Of a stretch of 57,333 nucleotides of DNA, positions 18,378 through 27,269 are shown one piece after another. The notes below the pieces were generated by a model. That model made no database searches. It was not told the DNA's origin and saw only the letters and a program-made list of their open reading frames with translations. The stretch is taken from contig JBBDIM010000214.1 in assembly GCA_040880405.1 (NCBI GenBank), positions 1-57,333 on the forward strand. Direction: 5' to 3'. The translations under genes and the position numbers were made by a program. Source of the stretch: JBBDIM01 sp040880405 (GTDB lineage Bacteria; Planctomycetota; Planctomycetia; Pirellulales; Pirellulaceae). Numbering within the stretch: the first letter of the stretch is position 1; each line of letters begins with the position of its first letter.

Positions 18378-19001
18378 ATGGATGGGGGATTTGCGACGGT
18401 GGGCTGGGATCATTCTTCGACAACGACGATTCGTTCCTTGATTTTGTTGGCCTTCATGGTCGGTCTGCCGGTTGCCGCGCTGATGCCCGATGGGGTTCAG
18501 GTGTCGCTGGCTAGTTTGTTGAGTCGCGATCGGATGATGGGCGAGGATCATTCGCCAAACGTATCTCCGGATGAGACCGAAACCGTCTCCAGCCACTCCA
18601 CCCCGCTGGCGGAGACTTCTTGGGTTGCCGCTCCGCTTTATCAGCCACCAGCCGATTTGGACGTTGCCCCCTCTCTCTTCAAACCGGTGGGTACGGACTC
18701 CGCATTGCAAGTGCAAAGCCTGCTTTCCCGCCGTTCGCTAGAGTTGGAAGAGGAACTGTACAACCTGGGCGCGACCTACTCCCGCATGGAATCGTGGGGT
18801 GCCGCCCCACGCAAATTTCGATTCCACTGCACCGTGGCTATCAAGATTGGTCTGGCGGAGTACTCGCAGCGGTTCGAAGAAACCGCCGATAACCCACTTG
18901 CCGCCCTGGAACAGGTGCTGGCCGAGGTCCGCACCTGGCACGACCGCTTCGACGCGGAACGCTTCGAAACCGCGACAACGGACTCTCCCACATTGCGGTA
19001 A
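18378..19001 (+). CDS. Hypothetical protein with N-terminal membrane segment
   Basis: A 207-residue protein with one hydrophobic segment (IRSLILLAFMVGLPVAALM, about 18-36), a disordered Ser/Pro/Glu-rich middle, and a C-terminal globular part (130-200) with FRFHCTVAIKIGLAEYSQRFE and a WHDRFDAERFE helix. No known motif. Codon use matches the neighbours, and the protein is plausible for a planctomycete, but the evidence for expression is only an open frame of sensible composition. Downstream lies a 100-bp palindromic repeat. Confidence 0.6.
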   Translation: MDGGFATVGWDHSSTTTIRSLILLAFMVGLPVAALMPDGVQVSLASLLSRDRMMGEDHSPNVSPDETETVSSHSTPLAETSWVAAPLYQPPADLDVAPSLFKPVGTDSALQVQSLLSRRSLELEEELYNLGATYSRMESWGAAPRKFRFHCTVAIKIGLAEYSQRFEETADNPLAALEQVLAEVRTWHDRFDAERFETATTDSPTLR

Positions 19002-19008
19002 CGTGTTC

Positions 19009-19108
19009 GTAGCCACGCTCGCGTAGAGCGTGGGATCCCCGCGAGTTGATTTTGCCCCTGAGGCGAAGCGGGTTGGCACTTCCCCCACGCTTTTGCAAGC
19101 GTAGCTAC
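19009..19108. repeat. 100-bp REPIN-like element, copy A
   Basis: It begins GTAGCCACGCTCGCG and ends GCAAGCGTAGCTAC. Each end can fold into its own hairpin (CACGCT...AGCGTG and CACGCTTTTGCAAGCGT), and the two ends are inverted to each other. A second copy of exactly the same length lies at 21237-21336, and a half copy at 10226-10250. The spacer in both contains an AAGCGGGTT or AACCCGCTT word. REPINs (pairs of palindromic repeats) are usually moved by RAYT transposases; none is in the window. The rest of the gap to 19407 has no gene. Confidence 0.75.
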
Positions 19109-19407
19109 CGATTGCGTTCGTCGCTACGCGCGGGCCGTGGGTGACTTGCCAGCCGTCGGTTGATCTCTTCCAGCACTTCGTCCAAACGCCCCCCGGTGAA
19201 CGAAAATCGGGGATCCCACTCTCGGTACTGATCCCGGCCTTCGATTCTTTCGTGCGAATCGGTCAATATACCCGGCCGGTCCATTGTTTGGGTAACAATG
19301 TCGTGCGCGGAACCCTTGCAATGGAAGGGAGCTTGTGCCATTCTCAAATGTTCCAACCGGACCACTCTTCCGACCCCGCCCCAAACCTTGTCCGAAGTAT
19401 CCTTGTT

Positions 19408-21216
19408 ATGACCGCCGAACAATATTCCCTCCTTTGTCTCGCCGTTGGGATGGCCACGGTGTTGGGCCTGATCATTGTGATGAAGGCTAACGCCTTTTTG
19501 GCCCTGATCTCCGCTGCGATGATCGTCAGCTTGATGGCCCCGGGGCCGATTCAGGACAAGTTTAGCCGCGTGGCGACCGCGTTTGGGGGTTCGGCCGGTG
19601 GGGTGGGGATTGTGATCGCTTTGGCCGCGATCATCGGCAAGTGCATGCTCGACAGTGGGGCCGCCGACCGTGTGGTGCGGGCCTTTATGAACCTGTTCGG
19701 CGAACGCCGAGCCCCGCTCGCCTTAATGGGCAGCGGGTTCGTGCTCGCGATCCCGGTGTTCTTCGATACAGTATTTTACCTGCTCGTACCACTGGGCCGC
19801 TCGCTGTTTCGCAAGACAGGCCGCAACTATTTGCTGTACGTGATGGCGATCGCCACCGGTGGCGCGATTACCCATACCTTGGTACCTCCCACCCCGGGGC
19901 CATTGCTGGTGGCGGACCAGTTGAGTGTCGATAAGGGGCTGATGATTTTGATCGGGGCCGCGGTCGCCTTTCCCGCGGCCTGCGCGGGGTTGATGTTTTC
20001 TAGTTTCATGAACCGGATCATGCCGCTGCCGATGCGGCCTCTGGGTAGCACCCCGGAACCGGAACCGATCCCGGACGATAAACTCCCGTCCCTCTGGTTG
20101 GCCTTAGCTCCGGTCGTATTGCCGGTGCTATTGATTTCCACCAACACGGTCTGCAGCACGCTGGCCGATGGTGAGCGGGCAGCGCAACTGCAAACCGAAG
20201 ACATCGCGAACTGGGGCGCTTTTCGTGGTCAAATCCAAACCGATATGCAGGCCGAAGGGGAGACACCCGGCAAGCACTTGATCGACACGATCCGGGATGA
20301 CAGCCTACCCACCTCTGCGGCTCGGGAAGAAGTGATCGCCCTGCTGCTGCAAGAAGAATCGCTCTCGGCGGAACAACAGGCGAGCGTCATCGCCGGGTTG
20401 AACGACTTTCTTCTGCTCGACAAATCATTCCCCGATGGCTCCGCCCTGTTGACCATTCTGCCGGCCGATCCGGCACCCGCGTTGGCCCGGCAAGATCGCG
20501 CGCGGCTTAAGCCGGTGATGGTCGAGCGGATGAACCGGTTGAATTTGGAAGCGATCTTTCCGGAAGATGTGGTAGCGCCTCACCACTGGGATACCGACAC
20601 GCGCCAAGCGGCCAACTTCACCAGCATGATTGGTGACCCCAACTTCGCGTTGCTCCTTTCGGCGATCATCGCGATGTGGACCTTGGCGATTCAGCGGGGA
20701 CTCTCGCTGAAGGAGCTTGCCACCTCGATTGAAGTCGCCTTGATGAGCGGTGGGCTGATCATTTTGATTACCGCAGCGGGTGGCGCTTTCGGTAACATGC
20801 TGACCGTCGCGGGGGTCGGCAATGCGATCCAAACCATGTTCGCCGGCAGCGCGGGAAGTGGCGGCAGCGCCGGTTCGGGCCAACTGATGGTGTTGGTCCT
20901 GGGGTTTGGTGTGGCGGCCGTCTTGAAGATCGCCCAAGGCTCCAGCACCGTGGCGATGATCACCTCGGCCGGGATGCTGGCCAGTTTGGCGGTTCCGGAG
21001 ACGTTGGGCTTTCACCCCGTTTACCTGGCGGCGTCGATTGGCTCGGGGTCGTTGATCGGCTCGTGGATGAACGACAGCGGGTTCTGGATCTTCGCCAAGA
21101 TGAGCGGCCTGACGGAAGTGGAGGCCCTGAAAACCTGGACCCCGTTGCTGCTGATCCTAGGCGGAGTCAGCTTCGCGATGACGTTGATTTTGGCGATGGT
21201 CATGCCGTTGGTGTAG
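19408..21216 (+). CDS. GntP-family permease with a large central insertion
   Basis: A gluconate/organic-acid:H+ symporter type membrane protein. Family features are the N-terminal helices (LGLIIVMKANAFLALISAA), the conserved GGAITHTLVPPTPGPLLVAD region, and the C-terminal GSGSLIGSWMNDSGFWIF segment. I start at ATG 19408, which places the first helix at the N-terminus; the longer frame to 19141 adds nothing family-like. At 602 residues it is about 150 longer than usual. Residues about 250-410 form a hydrophilic insertion in the middle of the transporter, ending before NFALLLSAIIAMWTLA. The substrate is not known. Two 100-bp repeats bracket the gene. Confidence 0.88.
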   Translation: MTAEQYSLLCLAVGMATVLGLIIVMKANAFLALISAAMIVSLMAPGPIQDKFSRVATAFGGSAGGVGIVIALAAIIGKCMLDSGAADRVVRAFMNLFGERRAPLALMGSGFVLAIPVFFDTVFYLLVPLGRSLFRKTGRNYLLYVMAIATGGAITHTLVPPTPGPLLVADQLSVDKGLMILIGAAVAFPAACAGLMFSSFMNRIMPLPMRPLGSTPEPEPIPDDKLPSLWLALAPVVLPVLLISTNTVCSTLADGERAAQLQTEDIANWGAFRGQIQTDMQAEGETPGKHLIDTIRDDSLPTSAAREEVIALLLQEESLSAEQQASVIAGLNDFLLLDKSFPDGSALLTILPADPAPALARQDRARLKPVMVERMNRLNLEAIFPEDVVAPHHWDTDTRQAANFTSMIGDPNFALLLSAIIAMWTLAIQRGLSLKELATSIEVALMSGGLIILITAAGGAFGNMLTVAGVGNAIQTMFAGSAGSGGSAGSGQLMVLVLGFGVAAVLKIAQGSSTVAMITSAGMLASLAVPETLGFHPVYLAASIGSGSLIGSWMNDSGFWIFAKMSGLTEVEALKTWTPLLLILGGVSFAMTLILAMVMPLV

Positions 21217-21236
21217 CCTCAGAGGGGTCGCGCGTC

Positions 21237-21336
21237 GTAGCCACGCTTTCCAAAAGCGTGGGCGAGCGGCTAACCCGCTTTGCTAGCAGGGTGTGGCGTC
21301 CTCGCACTTCTCCCACGCTCTTGCGAGCGTAGCTAC
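21237..21336. repeat. 100-bp REPIN-like element, copy B, possible GntP terminator
   Basis: Begins GTAGCCACGCTTTCCAAAAGCGTGG and ends GCGTAGCTAC, the same ends and length as copy A at 19009-19108. It starts 20 bases after the permease stop. The right-hand hairpin (CACGCTCTTGCGAGCGTAG) is followed within 6 bases by an eight-T run, so it could also act as a terminator on the plus strand. Confidence 0.75.
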
Positions 21337-21372
21337 GTAAGGTTTTTTTTACGCGTGAGCGAGCCGTTAGTC

Positions 21373-21636
21373 TTACCGCGACATTGCGGCGCGGTAGACC
21401 ATTCGGCGAGATTTGTAGAGGCCTAGGAGGGCTCCCGCGGCGATGCCCAAGACGCTACCAGCGGCCAGGCCGCCGGTTTGCCAGAGTAGATTTTGGCCCA
21501 CGACAATCGAAACGGCCGTGCCGGACATCAGCCCGAGCCCAGAGCCGAAGAAAAAGCCGAAGCGTACGCCATCCGGAAGCCAGCGATTAAGCTGGCCTTC
21601 CGCCGCATATTGAGTATCAAGAGATCGCCGCCGCAT
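21373..21636 (-). CDS. Small two-helix membrane protein
   Basis: An 87-residue protein with two glycine-rich hydrophobic segments (FGFFFGSGLGLMSGTAVSIVVG and TGGLAAGSVLGIAAGALLGLY), the GxxxG style of glycine-zipper membrane proteins, and basic ends. No family assigned. The start (ATG 21636) has only a weak GGA upstream. It lies convergent with the permease gene across the 100-bp repeat. Confidence 0.55.
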   Translation of the reverse strand: MRRRSLDTQYAAEGQLNRWLPDGVRFGFFFGSGLGLMSGTAVSIVVGQNLLWQTGGLAAGSVLGIAAGALLGLYKSRRMVYRAAMSR

Positions 21637-22259
21637 CGCTAACCGAGTCCTGCTTCACTGCATCAAACGGTACTAGGGGAGAAATATATCCCTGTAAAGT
21701 ACCAATCTCACAAGGTAAAGGCAAACCCCATTTTTCGCGGACTTTGCGGAAAATCGGAATTCCAGCGGTAGTATTGAGTATTTCGGCAACTTTGCGTCCG
21801 GTGCTAGCTGGGGTGCCATGCCCACGCCCTCCAACGTGGGCATGAGACGTGCGTGATGATCCCCTCTTTTTCCGGAAGTCCGGACGCTGGTTCGGGTTTC
21901 ATCAGACGGCGTTGCCATTGGGGGAATTTCACGCCCAGGAAGAATCGGAGAACTCGCGCCCCACCGCTTTTTATCATTTTTCAAGATGTGGGTTAGCGGT
22001 CGGCCGTTTCGCGGGTTGTTTATCGGGTTACCGGTGGAAGATCAACCCGCCAAAACATGCCCACGTTGGAGGGCGTGGGCATGGCACCCGATGACCTATC
22101 TGGTGAGTTACTTAGACGTCATCTAGCTTAAGGTCGATCTCCCGGGATTGCCGGAGAGATCGCTCGGGCCATTTGCGATAGACTGGATATTCCGATCTTA
22201 AATGACTCCTGGGGTGATTCCGCCAATTCCTGTTCCTGAGGCGACCGAGGCTTAAAACC
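21637..22259. other. Intergenic region holding an inverted-repeat element
   Basis: A 623-base gap with no convincing gene. Its centre is the 279-base inverted-repeat element annotated separately (21811-22089). Frames that cross it encode the repeat itself and are not genes. The last 170 bases carry the promoter of the P-type ATPase, but I see no clear boxes. Confidence 0.5.
21811..22089. repeat. Inverted pair of CATGCCCACG palindromic repeats
   Basis: A 34-base arm at 21811-21844 is repeated as its exact reverse complement at 22056-22089. Each arm itself contains a perfect 10-bp hairpin, CATGCCCACG/CGTGGGCATG, with an 8-base loop (CCCTCCAA or its complement). The spacer of 211 bases carries no gene. 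A related single arm lies at 47407-47441. The build (two palindromes in mirror orientation with a unique spacer) is that of a REPIN or small MITE. Confidence 0.85.
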
Positions 22260-24989
22260 ATGGATGAAATGATCCCCAGTCAACTGCATCGACTCGACGC
22301 CAAGGATGTGGTGGAGCAGCTCGGCTCCGACATTCACACGGGGCTCGATCTGGAAGAGGTCGAGACCCGTCGGGCCCGGTTCGGACCGAACACCATTACC
22401 TCGGCCCGGGGGCAAAGCGAGTGGATGCGGCTGTTGTTGCAGTTTCATCAACCGCTGATTTACATCTTGATGGTCGCAGCGATCGTAACCGCTTCACTGC
22501 AAGAGTGGATCGACTCCGGCGTGATCTTTGGCGTGGTCCTGGTCAACGCACTCATCGGCTACATACAGGAGTCGAAGGCGGCTAAAGCCTTGGAAGCATT
22601 GGCGCAAACCACGGTGACCGAGGCCCGAGTGTTGCGCGAAGGGACGGTGCGGCTGATCCCTTCGGAGAAGCTGGTCCCCGGCGATGTCATCCTGCTGCAA
22701 TCGGGCGACAAGGTTCCGGCCGATATCCGGTTGTTTCGCGCGCGGGACTTGCAGATCGATGAGTCGGCCCTGACCGGCGAATCGGTCCCGGTCTCCAAGT
22801 TGACCGCGCCGCTGCCGGACGAGACTCCCCTGGCCGACCGGAAGAACTTGGCCTATTCTTCCAGCCTGGTCACCTACGGCCAAGGGCAAGGGGTCGTTTA
22901 CGCCACCGGCGGAGCGACCGAGGTGGGTCGGATATCCGATCTGATCTCCAAGGCGGATGCTTTGGAGACCCCGCTCACTCAGAAGCTGGCCAAGTTCAGC
23001 CATATTTTGCTGTTCATCATCCTCGTGCTGTCGGGGCTTACCTTTGCCGTCGGGATGCTGCGGGGCGATAGCACGGTGGTCGATATGTTCATGGCGGCGG
23101 TCGCCTTGGCAGTCGGGGCGATTCCCGAAGGCTTGCCCGCCGCTGTGACCATCACCTTGGCGATCGGCGTGAACCGGATGGCCAGGCGGCGGGCCATTAT
23201 CCGCAAGCTGCCGGCGGTCGAGACCCTGGGAAGTACCAACGTCATCTGTTCCGACAAGACGGGGACATTGACCGTCAATCAAATGACGGTCCGCCAAATT
23301 TGGGCGGGCAACGCCCGGTACGATGTCTCCGGCGATGGCTACGATCCGCAGGGAGAATTTGCGGCGATCGATAGCATTCCGCTGGAGGACAACGAAGCGG
23401 CTCGGGACTGTCTGCTAACTGGGCTGCTCTGCAACGATGCCACGTTGATTCAAGAGGACGAGCAGTGGCACGTCGAAGGAGATCCGACGGAAGGGGCCCT
23501 GTTGGTCTCGGCCGGCAAAGGAGGCAAGGGATTGAGGACGCTGGCGGACGCGTACGCTCGGCTCGACAGCCTCCCGTTTGAAAGCCAACACCAATACATG
23601 GCTAGTCTGCACGAGGCGGCCGGGCAGCGGCGGCTGCTCTTGGTTAAAGGAGCGGTTGAGGTGTTGTTGGCCAAGTCGACGGCGATGCGTCTGGCCGATG
23701 GCAAAACCGTCCCGATCGACCCCGCCCAGGTTCAGCGGCACTTCGACGAGATGGCGGCCCAAGGGCTGCGGGTACTCGCGATGGGCATGGCGGAGGTCGA
23801 CGCGAGTCTGAGCGAGATTCGGCACGAGGATGTGAAAGACCTGACGTTCGTCGGCTTGCAGGGAATGATCGATCCACCCCGACAAGAGGTGATTCACGCG
23901 GTGGCGGCTTGTCATAGGGCGGGCATCCAGGTGAAGATGATCACCGGCGATCACGCCAAAACGGCCGAGTCGATCGCCGAGAAAATCGGGATCATTGGTC
24001 CGGCCGATCCGAATTCCAACGCCCCGCGGGTATTAACCGCTGCCGACTTGGCGGACCGTACCGACGAGCAGCTCCAGAGCGATGCCAAGTCGGTTTCGGT
24101 CTTCGCACGAGTCACCCCCGAACAAAAGCTGCGGTTGGTCAGGGCCTTACAGGCGGACCGGAGCGTGATCGCGATGACCGGCGATGGCGTGAACGACGCG
24201 CCCGCCTTGAAGCAGGCCGATATCGGGATCGCGATGGGAATGGGAGGAACCGAGGTCGCCAAGGAAGCGGCTGATATGATTCTGACGGACGACAACTTCG
24301 CCACGATTCAAGCCGCGGTGGAAGAGGGACGTGGCGTTTTCGATAACCTGACCAAGTTCATCGCCTGGACCTTGCCCACCAACATTGGCGAAGGATTAGT
24401 GATATTGGCCGCGGTGTTTGTCGGGACCGCCCTGCCGATTTTGCCGGTGCAGATCCTCTGGATCAATATGACCACCGCCGTGCTGCTGGGTTTGATGCTC
24501 GCCTTCGAGCCGAAAGAGCCGGACATCATGGACCGCCCACCGCGCGATCCCAACGAGCCGATCCTAACCCTCGATATCATGCTGCGGATCTTGACGGTCG
24601 GTATCCTTCTGCTGGTCGGGGCTTTTGGGGCGTTTCAGTGGGCCACTGCCAATGTCAACATGAGTGAGGACGCCGCGCGGACGGTGGCGGTCAATGTGTT
24701 TGTGGTGGTCGAGATGTTTTACCTGTACAACTGCCGCTCACTGACCAAGTCGGTGTGGCGCGTGGGTCTATTTACCAACCACTGGCTAACACTCGGTGTG
24801 CTGACGATGATCGTCCTGCAGCTCGCCTTCACCTACGCCCCCTTCATGAACCTCGCCTTCCACAGCGAGCCGATCGGCCTGGACGCCTGGTGGCGGATTC
24901 TACTGACCGGCGTGGCCGCTTACGTGATCGTGGAAGTGGAGAAATGGGTGCGGAGAATTCTAGAGCGACGCAAAGCGGCGCGCGGATAA
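22260..24989 (+). CDS. P2-type cation-transporting ATPase
   Basis: A 909-residue P-type ATPase. In order: an N-terminal cation-ATPase domain; the actuator domain with DESALTGESVPVSK; the membrane motif PEGLPAAVTITLAIGVNRMA; the phosphorylated DKTGT (Asp332); the nucleotide-binding domain; the hinge MTGDGVNDAPALKQADIGIA; and six C-terminal membrane helices. PEGLP rather than a CPx motif makes it a P2 (Ca2+/Na+-type) pump and not a heavy-metal P1B pump. The ion is not certain; bacterial relatives transport Ca2+ or other cations. It is monocistronic. Confidence 0.93.
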   Translation: MDEMIPSQLHRLDAKDVVEQLGSDIHTGLDLEEVETRRARFGPNTITSARGQSEWMRLLLQFHQPLIYILMVAAIVTASLQEWIDSGVIFGVVLVNALIGYIQESKAAKALEALAQTTVTEARVLREGTVRLIPSEKLVPGDVILLQSGDKVPADIRLFRARDLQIDESALTGESVPVSKLTAPLPDETPLADRKNLAYSSSLVTYGQGQGVVYATGGATEVGRISDLISKADALETPLTQKLAKFSHILLFIILVLSGLTFAVGMLRGDSTVVDMFMAAVALAVGAIPEGLPAAVTITLAIGVNRMARRRAIIRKLPAVETLGSTNVICSDKTGTLTVNQMTVRQIWAGNARYDVSGDGYDPQGEFAAIDSIPLEDNEAARDCLLTGLLCNDATLIQEDEQWHVEGDPTEGALLVSAGKGGKGLRTLADAYARLDSLPFESQHQYMASLHEAAGQRRLLLVKGAVEVLLAKSTAMRLADGKTVPIDPAQVQRHFDEMAAQGLRVLAMGMAEVDASLSEIRHEDVKDLTFVGLQGMIDPPRQEVIHAVAACHRAGIQVKMITGDHAKTAESIAEKIGIIGPADPNSNAPRVLTAADLADRTDEQLQSDAKSVSVFARVTPEQKLRLVRALQADRSVIAMTGDGVNDAPALKQADIGIAMGMGGTEVAKEAADMILTDDNFATIQAAVEEGRGVFDNLTKFIAWTLPTNIGEGLVILAAVFVGTALPILPVQILWINMTTAVLLGLMLAFEPKEPDIMDRPPRDPNEPILTLDIMLRILTVGILLLVGAFGAFQWATANVNMSEDAARTVAVNVFVVVEMFYLYNCRSLTKSVWRVGLFTNHWLTLGVLTMIVLQLAFTYAPFMNLAFHSEPIGLDAWWRILLTGVAAYVIVEVEKWVRRILERRKAARG

Positions 24990-25024
24990 CTACCGATCCT
25001 GACCTCTTTTTCACGGCCCGCCCA

Positions 25025-26053
25025 CTACGGCTCCATCCGGTTGAGCGCCTCGCCGATTTGTTCGTTGATCCGGAAGAACACAATCACCAATTCCGCCCCG
25101 ACTCGGGCCAGCATGATCAACAGGAGCGAGGAGACCAAGGTCGCTACCGACGCGACGACGCCGAGCAGAACGCCGAGCATCTCGCCACTTAACAGCGGTA
25201 CGACAATCAGCGCCGCCGCGGATCCGAGCCAACCGAGGATCACCAGCGCGACGTAGATGTAGTAGAGCGGCTTGACGATGTTGGGGGTAATCAAGGTGCC
25301 AAACGAAAACACGGAAAGGATCCCGCCACCTCCGCCTCGTCGCTTGGCGGCGGGTCGTTTCGACTTTTCTTTGGGGGCGAGCATCGGATCTTCCGGATCC
25401 ATCATCTGTAACTCCCCTTCCTCAGCCGGTGCGAGGGAAGCGACCGCCGCTTGCGGTGAGACCTCGACCTTTTGCTCCGCCGGTGCTGAGGGTGGCGTGA
25501 CCGCTGGCGAGGGCTGCTCGGCGGGCGGTTTCTCCGGTGGCTGTACGGCAGGCGGCGGGGTGGCCGTTTTGGCGGGACCCTTGATTCCGCCGGGCCTGGA
25601 GGGGGAAACTTTCAAGTCTCCCAGTCCGCCGGGGATTTGCGTCCCTTGTTTCGGTGGCGCGGAAGGGAAACTGAGACCCGGTTTGGAACCTGACTCGGCC
25701 GCCGGTGGAACCGGCGTGGCCTGCGGCGGAGTGACCGGAGTGGCGGCCGGTGGAGCTTGGCTCACCGGGGGCTGAATATTGGGTGGCTGAATGGTCGGCC
25801 CCGGTTGTTTGGCGTCCGGCGCGGCCTGAGGTGATGGTTCCACGGGAATCGCCATCGGTGGCGATGCCACCGTGGGGGGCGCGAACTCCAACCCCTTCAC
25901 ACTTGAGGCGGCGACCCACGGACTATCGCCCCGGCGAATCAAACTGTTGGGTGTGATCCCGCCACTGGCCGCCAACTGCCGCAAATCCTTCCCGGCAATC
26001 GGTCCTTGCTCCGCCGCGCTGTCATCTAACTTGTAGAACAATTCGTCCGCCAT
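25025..26053 (-). CDS. GYF_2 domain plus DUF4282 membrane protein
   Basis: A 342-residue protein from ATG 26053, which has GGGGAGGGG upstream and starts exactly at the domain. The N-terminus is a GYF_2 (DUF4339-like) domain: FYKLDDSAAEQGPIAGKDL ending near SPWVAASSVKGLEF. A long Pro/Ala/Gln-rich linker follows (about 60-240). The C-terminus has basic and glycine residues (KRPAAKRRGGGGG) and then a DUF4282 domain with two membrane helices (about 255-335) that ends RINEQIGEALNRMEP. GYF_2 domains bind proline-rich peptides, so the linker may be a partner or self-ligand. Function unknown. Confidence 0.8.
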   Translation of the reverse strand: MADELFYKLDDSAAEQGPIAGKDLRQLAASGGITPNSLIRRGDSPWVAASSVKGLEFAPPTVASPPMAIPVEPSPQAAPDAKQPGPTIQPPNIQPPVSQAPPAATPVTPPQATPVPPAAESGSKPGLSFPSAPPKQGTQIPGGLGDLKVSPSRPGGIKGPAKTATPPPAVQPPEKPPAEQPSPAVTPPSAPAEQKVEVSPQAAVASLAPAEEGELQMMDPEDPMLAPKEKSKRPAAKRRGGGGGILSVFSFGTLITPNIVKPLYYIYVALVILGWLGSAAALIVVPLLSGEMLGVLLGVVASVATLVSSLLLIMLARVGAELVIVFFRINEQIGEALNRMEP

Positions 26054-26599
26054 CGAGATTAACCCCTCCCCGAGCCCAGGTGCCAGAATCATGCGAAAAT
26101 GGTCAATGAAGCATCAGCAGCCTCCCATAATGCCCGGCTGGGGGCGGGAAGTCAAACATGCCGAAGTGTGGCTGAAGATAATTGAGAATGACGATCCACA
26201 TCGCCAAACCGTTTAGAGATCGAACCATATTTCCACAGCGGAGACTTCTGTGATTTTTGTCCCAAGAGGTCGATCATTGCCGCTCTGGTCGGTCACAGGC
26301 ATCCTCTTAACCTTCCGCTATGCTTGGGTTTATGGAAAATAAAGGGGCACCCCGTTAGCTCGAGGTTGATTGACAATTTTCCGGTCGCGGCGTAATCTAG
26401 ACTGCAATCTGGTGTCGTAATCTTGACGTGAATCATCAAAGTGTGCGAGCGTTAAAAGTTTTTTGCGTCTGGGAAGATCGCTGATCGCATGGATGGATCG
26501 AGGATGGCTTCTTGAAGTACGGAAATGAACATTGCCCCACCACGTAGTTTGGGGAGATATCGTTTTCATCGATGAACGTTTCAGTGCGTGAAGAGAATT
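26054..26599. other. AT-richer intergenic region
   Basis: A gap of 546 bases before the HicB-like gene. It is AT-richer than the GC-rich core and carries no ORF with homology-like features. A minus-strand frame running into the HicB-like gene lacks any support. It probably belongs with the toxin-antitoxin pair as an acquired segment. Confidence 0.4.
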
Positions 26600-26917
26600 A
26601 TGGCAAGCAAATTGCGGTTGGATTTCAGCATCGTCATCTACAAAGAAGATGGTTGGTGGATTGCGCACTGTTTGGAAACGGATTTGCCAGCAGAAGGAAA
26701 GACGCCGAATGCCGCACTTAAGAATCTGATCGAGTTGACTAACTTCCAACTTGAGGCCGCACTTGAAGAGGGCAATTTGGCCTCCATTTTTACCGCGGCC
26801 CCCCCACACCTCTGGACGATGTATGCCAGCTCCGGCGATATGGCTCTTGAAAAGTTTCCGCGTAAACCAAACAAGTCGGTCAATCGATTGAGTGTCCGCG
26901 AATTGGTGTCGGCGTAA
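26600..26917 (+). CDS. HicB-like antitoxin
   Basis: A 105-residue protein with the partial RNase H-like fold of HicB: LDFSIVIYKEDGWWIAHCLETD, then a helix with PNAALKNLIELTNFQLEAALEEG. The WIAHCLE part is the family's usual core. A GTG at 26588 would add four residues; I prefer ATG 26600. The C-terminal half (50-105) should hold the DNA- or toxin-binding part but shows no clear ribbon-helix-helix. Its stop TAA touches the ATG of the next gene (TAAATG), so translation is coupled. In most hicAB operons the toxin comes first; here the order is reversed. Confidence 0.72.
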   Translation: MASKLRLDFSIVIYKEDGWWIAHCLETDLPAEGKTPNAALKNLIELTNFQLEAALEEGNLASIFTAAPPHLWTMYASSGDMALEKFPRKPNKSVNRLSVRELVSA

Positions 26918-27172
26918 ATGGTGGAGCGGCCACTAAAATACCGAGACCTAATCAAACGGTTGAAGCGGTACGGCGTGTTTGAGGATAAGACCCGTGGAAA
27001 GGGTTCAGAGCGACTTTTGGTCCGCATTATTGATGGCGTCAAACATAGCTTTCCCACCAAGTGCCATAACGAAGGGGATGAAAAGCCCCGCGGAGTCATT
27101 TCCGCCATCCGCCGTAAGTTGCGGCTGACTTCCGAAGATGGCGTCACAGATGAAGCGTTCTATGGTAAATAG
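26918..27172 (+). CDS. HicA-like protein, putative mRNA interferase without the usual His
   Basis: An 84-residue protein resembling HicA, the toxin that cleaves mRNA. It has the opening helix KYRDLIKRLKRYGVFED, the basic KGS turn and a C-terminal SAIRRKLRLT helix. Classical HicA proteins carry GSHH in the second strand with a catalytic histidine; here the same place reads GKGSERLLVRI. The SFPTKCHNEGDE segment contributes another His. Either this subgroup uses another residue or the protein is inactive as a nuclease. It starts directly at the stop codon of the HicB-like gene. Confidence 0.62.
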   Translation: MVERPLKYRDLIKRLKRYGVFEDKTRGKGSERLLVRIIDGVKHSFPTKCHNEGDEKPRGVISAIRRKLRLTSEDGVTDEAFYGK

Positions 27173-27269
27173 TCAGCCTGCCACCCGCTTCGCTCAACGG
27201 TTAAACTGAGCGGAAGTCGCCGCGCAGCGGGGTTTTATCCTTCATCCTTCCGCCTTCAGATCAACCGCC

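Noticed and set aside
21673..21984. A minus-strand frame of 103 codons
   Set aside because: Its centre is the palindromic repeat translated; no ribosome-binding site.
26330..26809. A minus-strand frame overlapping the HicB-like gene
   Set aside because: It overlaps a better supported gene and has no family features.
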